This document shows, piece by piece, positions 1-8,237 of a stretch of 38,280 bases of DNA. The stretch's first letter is position 1, and every line of letters begins with the position of its first letter. The position numbers and the translations under genes are program-made. Below the pieces are notes generated by a model. The model was not told the DNA's origin, ran no database searches, and was given only the letters and a program-made list of their open reading frames with translations. The stretch comes from Deltaproteobacteria bacterium (GTDB lineage Bacteria; Myxococcota_A; Polyangia; Polyangiales; Houyiibacteriaceae), in assembly GCA_004283055.1 (NCBI GenBank), contig SHLP01000022.1, forward strand, positions 1 through 38,280. The letters run 5' to 3'.

Positions 1-1
1 A

Positions 2-192
2 GGGGCGCGGAAAAAAGCGCGATATGGGGCGGAGTCGACGTAACGAGTGACAATCTGCAAGACAGCAACCACCCCAGATTGGCGCGAGTTCCGAGGCGAG
101 GCTTGCGTGGCCTCAGGCCCCAAGCCCCTCCGGCCACCCTTGCAAGCCGAGCCGTTCGGCGGAACCCCGTGACGGGTTTTTTTCCGCGCCCC
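2..192 (+). ncRNA. candidate structured RNA or attenuator closed by a 15-bp inverted repeat
   Basis: A perfect 15-bp inverted repeat (2-16 and 178-192) encloses three further hairpins. The first pairs 51-57 with 75-81 (7 bp). The second pairs 100-112 with 132-148 (13 bp with one 4-nt bulge). The third is a GC hairpin at 166-176 followed by seven T. The 3' half of the closing repeat contains this T-run, so the 5' A-run could pair with the terminator tail. The orientation of the terminator favours plus-strand transcription. I compared it by eye with 6S RNA, tmRNA, SRP RNA, RNase P and c-di-GMP riboswitch motifs and none fit. It may instead be the 3' region of a gene lying left of the window. 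No convincing ORF is present. Confidence 0.35.
163..183 (+). terminator. rho-independent terminator candidate
   Basis: The stem CCCG/CGGG (166-169 and 173-176), with a 3-nt TGA loop and flanking A/T pairs, is followed directly by seven T (177-183). The stem is short but the T-run is clean. It reads on the plus strand, toward the convergent J-domain gene, and so ends a transcript entering from the left or the structured element at 2-192. Confidence 0.5.
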
Positions 193-205
193 GATATGTC
201 CCGGT

Positions 206-1873
206 TTACTTCTTGAAGAACTTGCCGAGGAAGTTCGGGAGCTTGCCTTCCATTGCAGGGGGTGGGGCGCTGCTGCGACCTCTGGAATGGCGCATGGTTC
301 CGATTCGAACTTCGCGTGCAGCCTCGAGGTTTTGTGGATCGAGCTTGGCGACTTTCATGAAGTGCTTGAGCGCTTTGTCGTGCTCGCCTTGCCTCTTCAA
401 GAAGTGGGCTCGCACGAAATGGCCGTGCACATGGTCCGGATTGATCGAGAAGGTGCTGCGCAGAAGGCTGTTGATTTCGTCCGCGGTCTGTTCGTCGTCG
501 ACCCCGTCCTTCAGCAGTAGGATCCATGCCCTCATTGCGGGGTAGTCTGCTTCCTTGCGAACGACCGACATCGCCGCTTCGCAGATTTGCAATGCCTCGT
601 CGTAGCGCCGCCGTTTCACGAGCACATCGACCTTCTGGAAGTTGATCGCGGCTTCGACCATGACGTTGAGCTTACGTTCGGCCTCGGGCGTCCCGCCACC
701 TTGCATGACAGCCTTTTGATACTCCGCGCGCTTCTTCGTATCGCTCAGCGTGTCGTTGGCGACGGTGAACAGATGGAAGATCTCCTCGACCCAGGGCCGC
801 AGCGCCGAAAGCTCGGGAGGCAGGCGGTCCGGATGCCAGGTCTTGGCGAGAGTCATGTACTTCTTGCTGATCTCGCTGCCGCTGGACGATTCCTTCACGC
901 CGAGCATCTCGAAGTAGTTCTGCCGGTCCATCATTGCGATGAAGCGCGAAATCTCGTCCCAGCGTTTCTTTAGCTCGGGGCTGAGGCTCGGTGGAGGCGC
1001 CGACGGCAGCTCGCGCGGGGCGACGATCTCGCCAGAAAGCGTCCGCGACGGAGGCAGGTTGCTCAGCGAGGCCGGCAAGACCGAATTGGCGCTTGGCAGA
1101 GCGGACTCTCGCTCACTTGCTGGAGTCGAGTAGCGGTTCCTATCTGGGGTGCCTCGCGGAGCGCTCGTCGTCGCGCGCGGGCCGGCCGCAGCGGATGACC
1201 GCGGCTCGGGGGGCGACGGAGACCTCACGGCCTTGAGCTTCTGCTGGGAGGCGCGGGCAAAGGGCTCCAGGCACCCCGTGATGGCGAGGAGGTAGAGCAT
1301 CCGCTGCGCGACCTTCGGGTCGCCGAACTGCTCGATGAGTGTTCCCGCGGATGCGGGTTCCGCGCGCATCAGCTCGACGAAGGCCATTTCGTTCGCCTGA
1401 AGCCCAAACCTCGCGAGCGTTGAACCCGACTTGATCCGGTGCGCGCCGTCGCCGAGCTTTCGAATCACGCGAACCGCGGCGTCCTTTGGAACCTCAGCGC
1501 GCAGGGCAGTTGCAATCAGAGAGAAGACGTCGACCGCGCCTCGTTGTGTGCCCTCGGCCTCGCCGACCAAGTCTGCTTCGTAGAACGCGTACGGAGCCGT
1601 TCGTCGACTGAAGATGTGCAGCATGCCGTGCTCGAGGTCGGACGCCGGGTCGATGAAGCGGCCGATCGCCGGGACGCCACTTCGAAATAGGATGCGGTCT
1701 TGCCCGGGTCGCTCGTCGTCCGGCCAGATCGCGAGGGTGCCGGACAGCCCCTTCTTCTGAATGGACAGCAGTACATGCCCTATGGGCGTGGCACTCAAGG
1801 TGCCCTCTGCCACTGGCTCTGGGACAGACGACGTCAAAGGTTCCTGCTCCAAGGAACTATCAGAGTGCCACAT
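206..1873 (-). CDS. PATAN-like / J-domain / TPR protein
   Basis: Multi-domain protein of about 555 residues (561 from an upstream GTG at 1891). The N-terminal 150 residues resemble the PATAN/DUF4388 fold seen in myxobacterial and cyanobacterial signalling proteins. A long Pro/Ser/Ala linker follows. A J-domain at about residues 320-390 contains the HPD tripeptide that stimulates DnaK ATPase. The C-terminal third has TPR-like helices and ends in a Lys/Phe-rich tail. It lacks the zinc-finger and substrate-binding domains of DnaJ, so it is a specialised DnaK recruiter, not the housekeeping DnaJ. The ATG at 1873 is preferred over the GTG at 1891; neither has a good ribosome-binding site. Its client is unknown. 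Confidence 0.8.
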   Translation of the reverse strand: MWHSDSSLEQEPLTSSVPEPVAEGTLSATPIGHVLLSIQKKGLSGTLAIWPDDERPGQDRILFRSGVPAIGRFIDPASDLEHGMLHIFSRRTAPYAFYEADLVGEAEGTQRGAVDVFSLIATALRAEVPKDAAVRVIRKLGDGAHRIKSGSTLARFGLQANEMAFVELMRAEPASAGTLIEQFGDPKVAQRMLYLLAITGCLEPFARASQQKLKAVRSPSPPEPRSSAAAGPRATTSAPRGTPDRNRYSTPASERESALPSANSVLPASLSNLPPSRTLSGEIVAPRELPSAPPPSLSPELKKRWDEISRFIAMMDRQNYFEMLGVKESSSGSEISKKYMTLAKTWHPDRLPPELSALRPWVEEIFHLFTVANDTLSDTKKRAEYQKAVMQGGGTPEAERKLNVMVEAAINFQKVDVLVKRRRYDEALQICEAAMSVVRKEADYPAMRAWILLLKDGVDDEQTADEINSLLRSTFSINPDHVHGHFVRAHFLKRQGEHDKALKHFMKVAKLDPQNLEAAREVRIGTMRHSRGRSSAPPPAMEGKLPNFLGKFFKK

Positions 1874-1962
1874 GGAGCGGGCCAGTGACACATCCCGGCA
1901 GGCCCGGTCCTGCGAAGAACCCGTCCTTTAGGCGCAGCGGCGAATCCCACCTGATACTTCCA

Positions 1963-3462
1963 TCAGTCCGCCATGGTCCAACCCGTTCCCTCGGGGCCGT
2001 CCAAGAGCTCGACGCCCAGGGCTGAGAGCTCGTCTCGAATCCGATCGGCTTCGCCGAAGTTCTTCGATTTCCTTGCCTCATTACGCTCCGCGATCCGCCG
2101 CTCGATGCTCGCCGCCTCCAGGCCGGACGCCATGGCTCTGCGGTCACGGATTCGAACGAGAATCACGTCTGCATCCACAGCACCGAGCCCAAGCTCTGCT
2201 TCCAGGGCTCGGAACCCCGCCTTCGCCTGCTCGACCACGCTGCGGGGAGCCTTTCCTTTCTTTCTCATCGCCTCGTCGCAAAGCTCGTTCACAGCTTTCA
2301 GGAAGTCGGCGAGCTTCGCGAGCGCGACCGGCATGTTCAGGTCGTCGTCCAATGATTCGCGCAGCGCATCGCCGAAGGCTGCAATCTCGGGTGGGCTGGC
2401 TGCGTCGCTGTCGATCACTCGCTTCGGCGGTAGCCCTTCGAGCCTTTGCTTCGTCTTGTAGAGGTACGCGACACGACGTTCGGCTTCCTCGAACTGAGGG
2501 AAACCGGTTACGTTCCCGGCCTCGTCTAGGGTCCAGTCGAGGTTGAGCGGGGCTCGATAGTGCACCGTCATCATGAAGTAGCGGATGGCCTCCGGCTCGA
2601 CGCGATCGAAGAGGTCCCGGGCAGTGAAGAAGTTGCCCAGGCTCTTGCTCATCTTCTCCTTGTCGACTTCGACGAACCCGTTGTGCATCCAGCACCGCGC
2701 AAACGGTTTACCCGTAGCGGCCTCGCTTTGAGCGATTTCGTTTTCGTGATGCGGAAACACCAGGTCGAGACCGCCCCCGTGCAAGTCCAATGTGTCGCCG
2801 AGGTGTTTCATCGACATCGCCGAGCACTCGATATGCCAGCCGGGGCGGCCGCGTCCCCAAGGGCTCTCCCAACCCCAGGCCTCGTCTGCGCTCTTCTTCC
2901 AAAGCGCGAAGTCCGCAGGGTGGCGTTTGCGCGCGGTTTGCGCGTCGTCGAGCCGGTCACTCGCGCCGACCTTCATCTTGCTGAGGTCGCGGTGGCTGAG
3001 CTTGCCGTAATCCGGGAAAGACTCGACCGAGAAATAGACGTCGCCGTCGGCCAGGTAGGCATGACCGCCGTCGATCAGCCGTTGCACTAACGAGAAGATG
3101 TCATCGAGGTGCGTGCTCACGCGAGGCTCGATGTCTGGGTCGAGGTTGCCCAGCCGATGCATGTCCTCCGAGTACGCCGCGGCGAACCGAGCGGCGAGCT
3201 CGGTCGGCTCCGTGCCGGTTTCGGCGGCGCGTTTCAGGATCTTGTCGTCGACATCGGTGATGTTCCGAACGTAGGTGACCTCGATGCCGTCGCTCCGGAG
3301 GTGTCGAACCAGCACGTCGTAGACCACGTAGCAACGAGCGTGGCCGAGGTGCGCGTAGTCGTAGACGGTGGGGCCGCATACGTACACGCGCGCGTGCCCG
3401 GAGTCAGCTGGCTCAAAGGGCTCCTTCTGGCCCGTCAGGGTGTTGTACAGGCGTACCTTCAT
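1963..3462 (-). CDS. cysS: cysteinyl-tRNA synthetase
   Basis: Class I aminoacyl-tRNA synthetase that charges tRNA-Cys in the cytoplasm. The HIGH-type signature (HLGH) lies in the context CGPTVYDYAHLGHAR near the N-terminus, and KMSKS is present near residue 270. Zinc-ligand positions are visible: the Cys of CGPT, the Cys of HIECSAM, and the His/Glu of FPHHENE. At about 499 residues it is close to the family's usual length. The ATG at 3462 gives MKVRLYNTL, which matches how family members begin; the longer frame would start at a TTG (3501) and add 13 unconserved residues. It is divergent from hisD with about 83 bp between the starts, and it reads toward the J-domain gene about 90 bp downstream. 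Confidence 0.96.
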   Translation of the reverse strand: MKVRLYNTLTGQKEPFEPADSGHARVYVCGPTVYDYAHLGHARCYVVYDVLVRHLRSDGIEVTYVRNITDVDDKILKRAAETGTEPTELAARFAAAYSEDMHRLGNLDPDIEPRVSTHLDDIFSLVQRLIDGGHAYLADGDVYFSVESFPDYGKLSHRDLSKMKVGASDRLDDAQTARKRHPADFALWKKSADEAWGWESPWGRGRPGWHIECSAMSMKHLGDTLDLHGGGLDLVFPHHENEIAQSEAATGKPFARCWMHNGFVEVDKEKMSKSLGNFFTARDLFDRVEPEAIRYFMMTVHYRAPLNLDWTLDEAGNVTGFPQFEEAERRVAYLYKTKQRLEGLPPKRVIDSDAASPPEIAAFGDALRESLDDDLNMPVALAKLADFLKAVNELCDEAMRKKGKAPRSVVEQAKAGFRALEAELGLGAVDADVILVRIRDRRAMASGLEAASIERRIAERNEARKSKNFGEADRIRDELSALGVELLDGPEGTGWTMAD

Positions 3463-3545
3463 GATCGGCGAAGTCTGAGCACTTTCCGGCCCCGAGGGCA
3501 AGGTCGCGAGGTTGACCCCGTTCAGCCGCCCGCTAGAACTAGCAA

Positions 3546-4817
3546 ATGCTCAGGGTCTACGAACAGGGCCAGCCCGGCTACGAAGACACGTTAGCGTCTT
3601 TGAGCCGGCGCGGCGACGAAGATCTCGCCCGCGTCGAGCCCGACGTACGCGCGATTCTCGATGCGGTCCGCGAGCGGGGCGACGAGGCCGTTCTCGAGTA
3701 CACCGAGCGCTTCGACCGTCGTCGTCCTCCTGAGCTGGTGTTGAAGCGCGACTCCTGGTTGAAGGAGGCGCGCACGGTCGAGCCCGCCACCCTCGAGGCC
3801 CTGTCAGCGGCGGGCGATCGAATTCGGCGCTATCACGAGCATCAGAGAGACGCCGGGTTTCGATATGAAGAAGACGGCATCGAGCTCGGTCAACGCGTGA
3901 AGCCTGTGGGCGCGGCAGCCGTGTACGCGCCGGGTGGCAAAGCCCGCTATCCGTCGACGGTTTTGATGACCGCGATTCCGGCGACCGTTGCCGGAGTTGA
4001 ACGCATCGTTCTGGTCACGCCCAATCCGACGCCCGAAATCTTGGCAGCGGCGGAGGTCGCCGGGGTGACGGAGGTAATCGACGCGGGTGGCGCACAGGCC
4101 ATCGCGGCGGTCGCCTACGGCACCGAGTCGATTCCGCGCGTCGATAAGGTCGTCGGTCCGGGCAACATCTACGTTGCCTGCGCAAAGCGGCTCGTCTACG
4201 GCGTCGTCGATATCGATTCGATCGCCGGCCCGAGTGAGATTCTGGTCGTCGCAGACGAGGGCGCCGACCCGGAGATCGTCGCCGCGGACCTCCTCTCACA
4301 GGCCGAGCACGACGAGGCCGCTTATCCGCTCGCGATCGTCCTCTCTCGCGCCCAGGCGGATGCCGTGGATGCCGCGCTCGCAAGACAACTCGCATCGCTT
4401 CCGCGCAGAGCCATTGCCGAACAGTCCGTGCGCAGCAACGGCTACTGCTTCGTGGTCCAAGACTTGGAAGAAGCGGGCCGCGCGGCGACCCTCCTCGCAG
4501 CGGAGCACTTGAGCCTGTCCGTTTCGGATTCCGAAGCCATGCTCAGCCAAATCGGGGCCGCCGGAGCCATCTTTCTCGGCTATCACACGCCGGAGGCCGC
4601 CGGCGACTACGCGGCGGGCCCGAGTCACGTCCTACCGACGGGTGGCGCGGTCCGATTTGCGTCCCCGCTGGGCGTCTATGATTTCATCGTCAGGTCGTCT
4701 CTGATCCGCTACTCCCCGGCAGCTATCGCTCGACAGGCGGATCTGCTCGAAGGGCTGGCTCGGCTCGAGGGCTTGGAGGCGCACGCTCGCGCCGTTGCCC
4801 TTCGCAGAGCGAAGTGA
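3546..4817 (+). CDS. hisD: histidinol dehydrogenase
   Basis: Catalyses the last two steps of histidine synthesis: NAD-dependent oxidation of L-histidinol to L-histidine through the aldehyde. Family signatures are clear: GPSEILVVAD, then SQAEHDEAA carrying the zinc ligands Gln and His, the catalytic AEHLSLS Glu-His pair, and the C-terminal GPSHVLPTGG block. The length of 423 residues is normal and the protein is complete. No other his gene is nearby, so it is separated from any his operon. Its TGA overlaps the GTG of ttcA in GTGA, so the two genes are probably translationally coupled. Confidence 0.96.
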   Translation: MLRVYEQGQPGYEDTLASLSRRGDEDLARVEPDVRAILDAVRERGDEAVLEYTERFDRRRPPELVLKRDSWLKEARTVEPATLEALSAAGDRIRRYHEHQRDAGFRYEEDGIELGQRVKPVGAAAVYAPGGKARYPSTVLMTAIPATVAGVERIVLVTPNPTPEILAAAEVAGVTEVIDAGGAQAIAAVAYGTESIPRVDKVVGPGNIYVACAKRLVYGVVDIDSIAGPSEILVVADEGADPEIVAADLLSQAEHDEAAYPLAIVLSRAQADAVDAALARQLASLPRRAIAEQSVRSNGYCFVVQDLEEAGRAATLLAAEHLSLSVSDSEAMLSQIGAAGAIFLGYHTPEAAGDYAAGPSHVLPTGGAVRFASPLGVYDFIVRSSLIRYSPAAIARQADLLEGLARLEGLEAHARAVALRRAK

Positions 4818-5611
4818 CGGAGAGCCTTGCAGGCTCGGCTCGTGCCGAGTACCCACCCAACATGGGCCAAGCCAGCTTGGAGAAGCGACTCGCTCACGAG
4901 ATGGGGCGGTGCATTGCGGACTTCGGGCTCATTGCACCCGACGACCGCGTGATGGTGGCGATCAGTGGCGGCAAGGACAGCTATACCCTGCTGCATCTCC
5001 TCGAGCGAGCGCGCCAGCGAGCTCCGGTTCCGTTCGAGGTTATCGCGGTTCACCTCGATCAAGGTCAGCCCGGCTACGATGGGTCGACGCTCGAGGCCTG
5101 GTTGCGCGAGCAGGGCCACGCGTACGAAATCATTCGCAAGGACACCTACCAGCTCGTGACCGAGCGCATTCCGGAGGGACAGACCTATTGTAGTCTTTGT
5201 TCGCGGTTCCGCAGAGGCATCCTTTACAACGCCGCACAGAGACTTGGCTGCACGAAGATCGCGCTCGGCCATCATCGAGACGATGCGATCGAAACGCTCA
5301 TGTTGAACATGATGTTCAATGGCTCGCTCAGCGCCATGCCCGCCAAGCTCCTCAGCGACGACGGACGCAACACCGTGATTCGACCGCTCCTCTACTGCTC
5401 GGAGCGCGACATTGCGGCATACTCCGGGTACGTGGGTTTCCCGCTCATTCCTTGCAGTCTCTGCGGCTCACAGGACAATCTCTGGCGGCAGCAGGTCAAA
5501 GAGCTGCTCGACGACCTCGAAGCGCGGGCCCCGAAAGTGCGGCAGAGCATGCTGGCAGCATTGAAGAACGTTCGCATGACTCACCTCTTGGCGGGCAGCG
5601 AGGTCGGATGA
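4814..5611 (+). CDS. ttcA: tRNA 2-thiocytidine(32) synthetase TtcA
   Basis: PP-loop ATPase that thiolates cytidine 32 in the anticodon loop of certain tRNAs, using a 4Fe-4S cluster. The PP-loop signature SGGKDS is near residue 50. Two CxxC pairs, CSLC near residue 130 and CSLC near 217, match the cluster-binding cysteines of TtcA. GHHRDDAIET is a further family block. Length is 265 residues from the GTG at 4814, which overlaps the hisD stop. An ATG at 4862 gives a 249-residue form whose N-terminus aligns equally well with the E. coli protein as I recall it. Its stop overlaps the next gene in ATGA, so it sits in a coupled run. Confidence 0.92.
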   Translation: MTESLAGSARAEYPPNMGQASLEKRLAHEMGRCIADFGLIAPDDRVMVAISGGKDSYTLLHLLERARQRAPVPFEVIAVHLDQGQPGYDGSTLEAWLREQGHAYEIIRKDTYQLVTERIPEGQTYCSLCSRFRRGILYNAAQRLGCTKIALGHHRDDAIETLMLNMMFNGSLSAMPAKLLSDDGRNTVIRPLLYCSERDIAAYSGYVGFPLIPCSLCGSQDNLWRQQVKELLDDLEARAPKVRQSMLAALKNVRMTHLLAGSEVG

Positions 5612-6708
5612 CCCGCTGGACGACCTTGCTTGGCCTGCTCGTGGCGCTCACCAGCTCAGCAGCCGTATCCGCGCAAGAGATCAACATCGAGCGCTTCCGT
5701 CCCTCACTCGACCGCTTTGGTTTTCTAGGGTTCAACGGGAGCGCAACGCCCGGGCACGCTCGCTACAACCTCGGACTCTCCACCTGGTACTCCAACCGTC
5801 CGCTGCGCATTCAATACAGCGATGGAACGGGCGACCAGCTCATCGAGAACCGCCTGACCGGCGACTTGTACTTCGAGGCCGGCCTCTTCGGGCGCTGGTC
5901 GCTAGCCGTCGAAGTGCCCCTCGTCCTCTATCAAAACGGAGAGACCGTGGAGCCCGGCGGCGACCCGAGGTCGTTCACCGGATTCGCGGTAGAAGACCCC
6001 CGGTTCACGACCAAAGTTCGGTTCTTCGGAGAGAAGACCGAGCAAACCCAGAACCGCCCCGACGGCCCCGGCATGGGTCTCTTGCTCACCTTCCCGGTTC
6101 CCATCGGGAGCTCGAGCTTCTACGCGAGCGAAGGCCAGTTCTCGTTTGACGCGCAGCTTCTCGCCGACTTTCATCTTCTGGGCGCCGGCGCAGGGATGAT
6201 GCTCGGATGGCGCTATCGGGTGAACCCTCGCCGTTTTGGCGTCGACACCCTCGGACAGGAGTTTCAGTATGGCTTCTCGTTGAAGCCTCCGATTCCCCCG
6301 GCCAAAGACCTGTTTGGGCTTCTGGAGCTACGCGGCACGACCTCGTTCAAGGGAAAGAGCACCAATACGCTCGAAGGCGATGTCGGCGTTCGCTGGACCA
6401 AGAACCACGTGACGATGACCGCCGCGATCGGCATGGGATTCGTGCGTGGCCTCGGCCAACCGCGCTTTCGCGCGATCTTCGGCGTCTCTTGGTCTCCGCA
6501 AACAGACGACCTCGACGCCGACGGTATTCCGGATTCGCGCGACGAATGCCCGCGACTCCCCGAAGACATGGATGGTTTCGAGGACGAGGACGGTTGCATG
6601 GACCCGGACAACGACAACGACTTCATCCCCGACGCAGACGACAAGTGCCCCAACGAAGAGGCCATCGAAGGGCGGGACTTGGATGAAGATGGCTGCACGG
6701 ACCCGTAG
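5608..6708 (+). CDS. outer-membrane beta-barrel protein with thrombospondin type 3 repeats
   Basis: A 366-residue exported protein. It has a signal peptide (hydrophobic run at residues 5-20, cleavage near VSAQ), then about 270 residues of alternating amphipathic strands typical of an outer-membrane barrel. The C-terminal 65 residues are Asp-rich DxDxDGxxD repeats with paired Cys, as in calcium-binding thrombospondin type 3 repeats. In many Myxococcota this barrel-TSP3 arrangement continues into an OmpA peptidoglycan-binding domain, but here a stop codon follows the last repeat. The start ATG at 5608 overlaps the ttcA stop. Upstream extensions of this frame run inside ttcA and are not real. 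Substrate or partner is unknown. Confidence 0.82.
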   Translation: MTRWTTLLGLLVALTSSAAVSAQEINIERFRPSLDRFGFLGFNGSATPGHARYNLGLSTWYSNRPLRIQYSDGTGDQLIENRLTGDLYFEAGLFGRWSLAVEVPLVLYQNGETVEPGGDPRSFTGFAVEDPRFTTKVRFFGEKTEQTQNRPDGPGMGLLLTFPVPIGSSSFYASEGQFSFDAQLLADFHLLGAGAGMMLGWRYRVNPRRFGVDTLGQEFQYGFSLKPPIPPAKDLFGLLELRGTTSFKGKSTNTLEGDVGVRWTKNHVTMTAAIGMGFVRGLGQPRFRAIFGVSWSPQTDDLDADGIPDSRDECPRLPEDMDGFEDEDGCMDPDNDNDFIPDADDKCPNEEAIEGRDLDEDGCTDP

Positions 6709-7339
6709 GGGGGATTCAGTGTCAGTGTCAGTGTCAGTGCTCGCGTTCCTGTTTACAACGGCCTGTACCCCGCAGGGAGACCCTGGGATTGGGACAGGCT
6801 TTGCGGACGACTTCGAGCGAGCTCTGATCGGGGCCGCGTACGAGCGAACGGGGGGAAACTGGCAAATCAAGTCGGGGGAGCTTCGCGTGCAGGGTGCGAA
6901 GAACCATCCGCTCTGGCTTTTGCGGACACTTCCCCGGGACGTGCGGGTCGAGTTCGACGTGCGCAGCGAAAGCCCTGAAGGAGACATCAAGGTCGAGATT
7001 TTTGGAGACGGAACGTCCTTCGCGAGCGCCGATAGCTATGTGGCGACGAGCTACGTCATCATTTTCGGAGGCTGGAACAACACGGCAAACGTGTTGGCTC
7101 GGATGAACGAGCACGGTCGAGATCGGGTTGTCGGCGTGCCCCGAAGAGTCGAGCCGGGGAGGGTCTACCGGTTCAGAATCGAGCGAATCGGGCGTGTCCT
7201 CACCGTTTGGGTAGACGATGAAGTCCTGGTAGAAATGGACGACGCGGAGCCTCTCGAGGGTCGGGGACACGACCACTTCGGCTTCAATAACTGGCAATCG
7301 GAGCTGTTTTTCGACAACTTGAGAGTCACAGCGCTTTGA
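6683..7339 (+). CDS. lipoprotein with concanavalin-like jelly-roll domain
   Basis: A predicted lipoprotein of about 218 residues. From the ATG at 6683 the N-terminus has Lys/Arg residues, a hydrophobic Ser-Val/Leu/Phe stretch and the lipobox FTTAC, a classic lipoprotein signal. The mature part resembles LamG/DUF1080-type lectin-like beta-sandwiches (DDFER near its start, WQIKSGELRVQG, FDNLRV at the end), so it may bind carbohydrate; no catalytic residues are obvious. A GTG at 6719 sits better behind a ribosome-binding-like AGGGGGG (6707-6713) but would lose the positively charged signal-peptide head. The first 26 bases overlap the end of the porin-like gene in another frame. The frame contains four TCAGTG tandem repeats. 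Confidence 0.7.
   Translation: MKMAARTRRGDSVSVSVSVLAFLFTTACTPQGDPGIGTGFADDFERALIGAAYERTGGNWQIKSGELRVQGAKNHPLWLLRTLPRDVRVEFDVRSESPEGDIKVEIFGDGTSFASADSYVATSYVIIFGGWNNTANVLARMNEHGRDRVVGVPRRVEPGRVYRFRIERIGRVLTVWVDDEVLVEMDDAEPLEGRGHDHFGFNNWQSELFFDNLRVTAL
6716..6739. repeat. TCAGTG x4 tandem repeat in the lipoprotein signal peptide
   Basis: Four perfect copies of TCAGTG run from 6716 to 6739. They are read as alternating Ser-Val codons in the hydrophobic part of the lipoprotein signal. Each unit supplies an in-frame GTG. Gain or loss of a unit would keep frame but change signal-peptide length by two residues. Confidence 0.9.
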
Positions 7340-7349
7340 CGCTGGGGTC

Positions 7350-8237
7350 ATGACGCCAAAAGAATTCGAGATCATGTTGTCCGACGCCGAGGTGCAGCTC
7401 TCGCGCATCAAGCACCTCTATGAGCAGTGGTTTCAGGGCATCGAGCGCATCGAGCCGCAGATCCCTCGCAAGCAGTTCGATCGTATGCTTCACGCGCTTC
7501 GCAAAGCGCAGCCGAGGAACACCGCGCTTCGATTTCGCTTCCAAACTTTGATTCAGCGCTACACCACGCTTCAAACCTACTGGCGGCGCATCGGACGTCA
7601 GATCGAAGAAGGTACGTACCGACGCGACCTACTGCGAGCCAGGCGCCGACGCGAGGTCGGGCGGGAGCAGCGAGAGCAAGAGAGAATGCGTCGAAGCAGC
7701 GGGCCCGTTCAGCTCGATCCCAACGCTGATGTCAATCTGGACCAGCTCATCGCGGAAGCCAGCGACCGGATCGACGAGCTCAAGCGATCGCCCGACGCCT
7801 CCGCGACCGCCGCTTCAGCCGACCAAGAAGACACGGCCACGACGCTCCAGAACATCCGCGCGCAGCGGGAGCGACCGGCTGCTCCCGCCAAACCTCAAAG
7901 CCGGTCGGCTCGATTCTCGAAACCAAAATCGGGACGACCTTCCCCGGCGAAAGAAGCCCGCAAATCCCCGTCGCCCTCGAGTCGCCGCTCGCCACCAGAA
8001 ATGGCCGCGCGCTCCAAGGGGCCCGGAGATGCGAGGATGCGCCAAATCTACGAGAGCTACGTCGAAGCCAAACGAGGCAACAACGAGCGCACCGATAAGA
8101 TCGACTACGAGCGGGTTGCCAAGAGCCTCAAGAAGATGATTCCTGTCCTCGACCGAAAGCACAAAGGCAAGCGCATCGATTTCAAGGTCGTCGTCAAGGA
8201 CGGAAAGGTCGGCATCAAGCCGGTCGTGAAGAAGTAG
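7350..8237 (+). CDS. basic coiled-coil protein, MXAN_5187-like
   Basis: A 295-residue cytoplasmic-looking protein with no signal peptide. The first 110 residues are helical and conserved-looking (LYEQWFQGIERIEP, then TYWRRIGRQIEEGTYRRD) and resemble a family I recall from myxobacterial annotation as MXAN_5187 C-terminal domain; this was not searched. The middle (about 150-225) is Ser/Pro/Arg/Lys-rich and disordered. The C-terminal 70 residues are compact and lysine-rich (MRQIYESYVEAKR to VGIKPVVKK). Function is unknown; the high positive charge would suit nucleic-acid or ribosome contact, which is only inference. The ATG at 7350 is 10 bp after the lipoprotein stop. The last 23 bases overlap the convergent hflX gene. 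Confidence 0.75.
   Translation: MTPKEFEIMLSDAEVQLSRIKHLYEQWFQGIERIEPQIPRKQFDRMLHALRKAQPRNTALRFRFQTLIQRYTTLQTYWRRIGRQIEEGTYRRDLLRARRRREVGREQREQERMRRSSGPVQLDPNADVNLDQLIAEASDRIDELKRSPDASATAASADQEDTATTLQNIRAQRERPAAPAKPQSRSARFSKPKSGRPSPAKEARKSPSPSSRRSPPEMAARSKGPGDARMRQIYESYVEAKRGNNERTDKIDYERVAKSLKKMIPVLDRKHKGKRIDFKVVVKDGKVGIKPVVKK

Noticed and set aside
2-192. 6S RNA, tmRNA, SRP RNA or RNase P RNA
   Set aside because: The paired ends and size suggest 6S RNA, and GAGTCGACG recalls the tmRNA 5' end. However, the conserved central-bubble, tag-ORF, SRP tetraloop and RNase P core motifs are absent by eye, so only an unassigned structured element is claimed.
4015-4395. Arg/Pro-rich minus-strand ORF inside hisD
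   Set aside because: It is a shadow of a GC-rich coding region, with extreme Arg/Pro content and no start signal. The many similar long antisense ORFs in the window were dropped for the same reason.
5197-5607. Upstream extension of the porin-like frame
   Set aside because: It lies inside ttcA in another frame and would put the signal peptide in the middle of the protein.
6446-6682. Long N-terminal extension of the lipoprotein frame
   Set aside because: It is Thr/Arg low-complexity sequence read out of frame through the TSP3 repeats of the porin-like gene and has no start signal.
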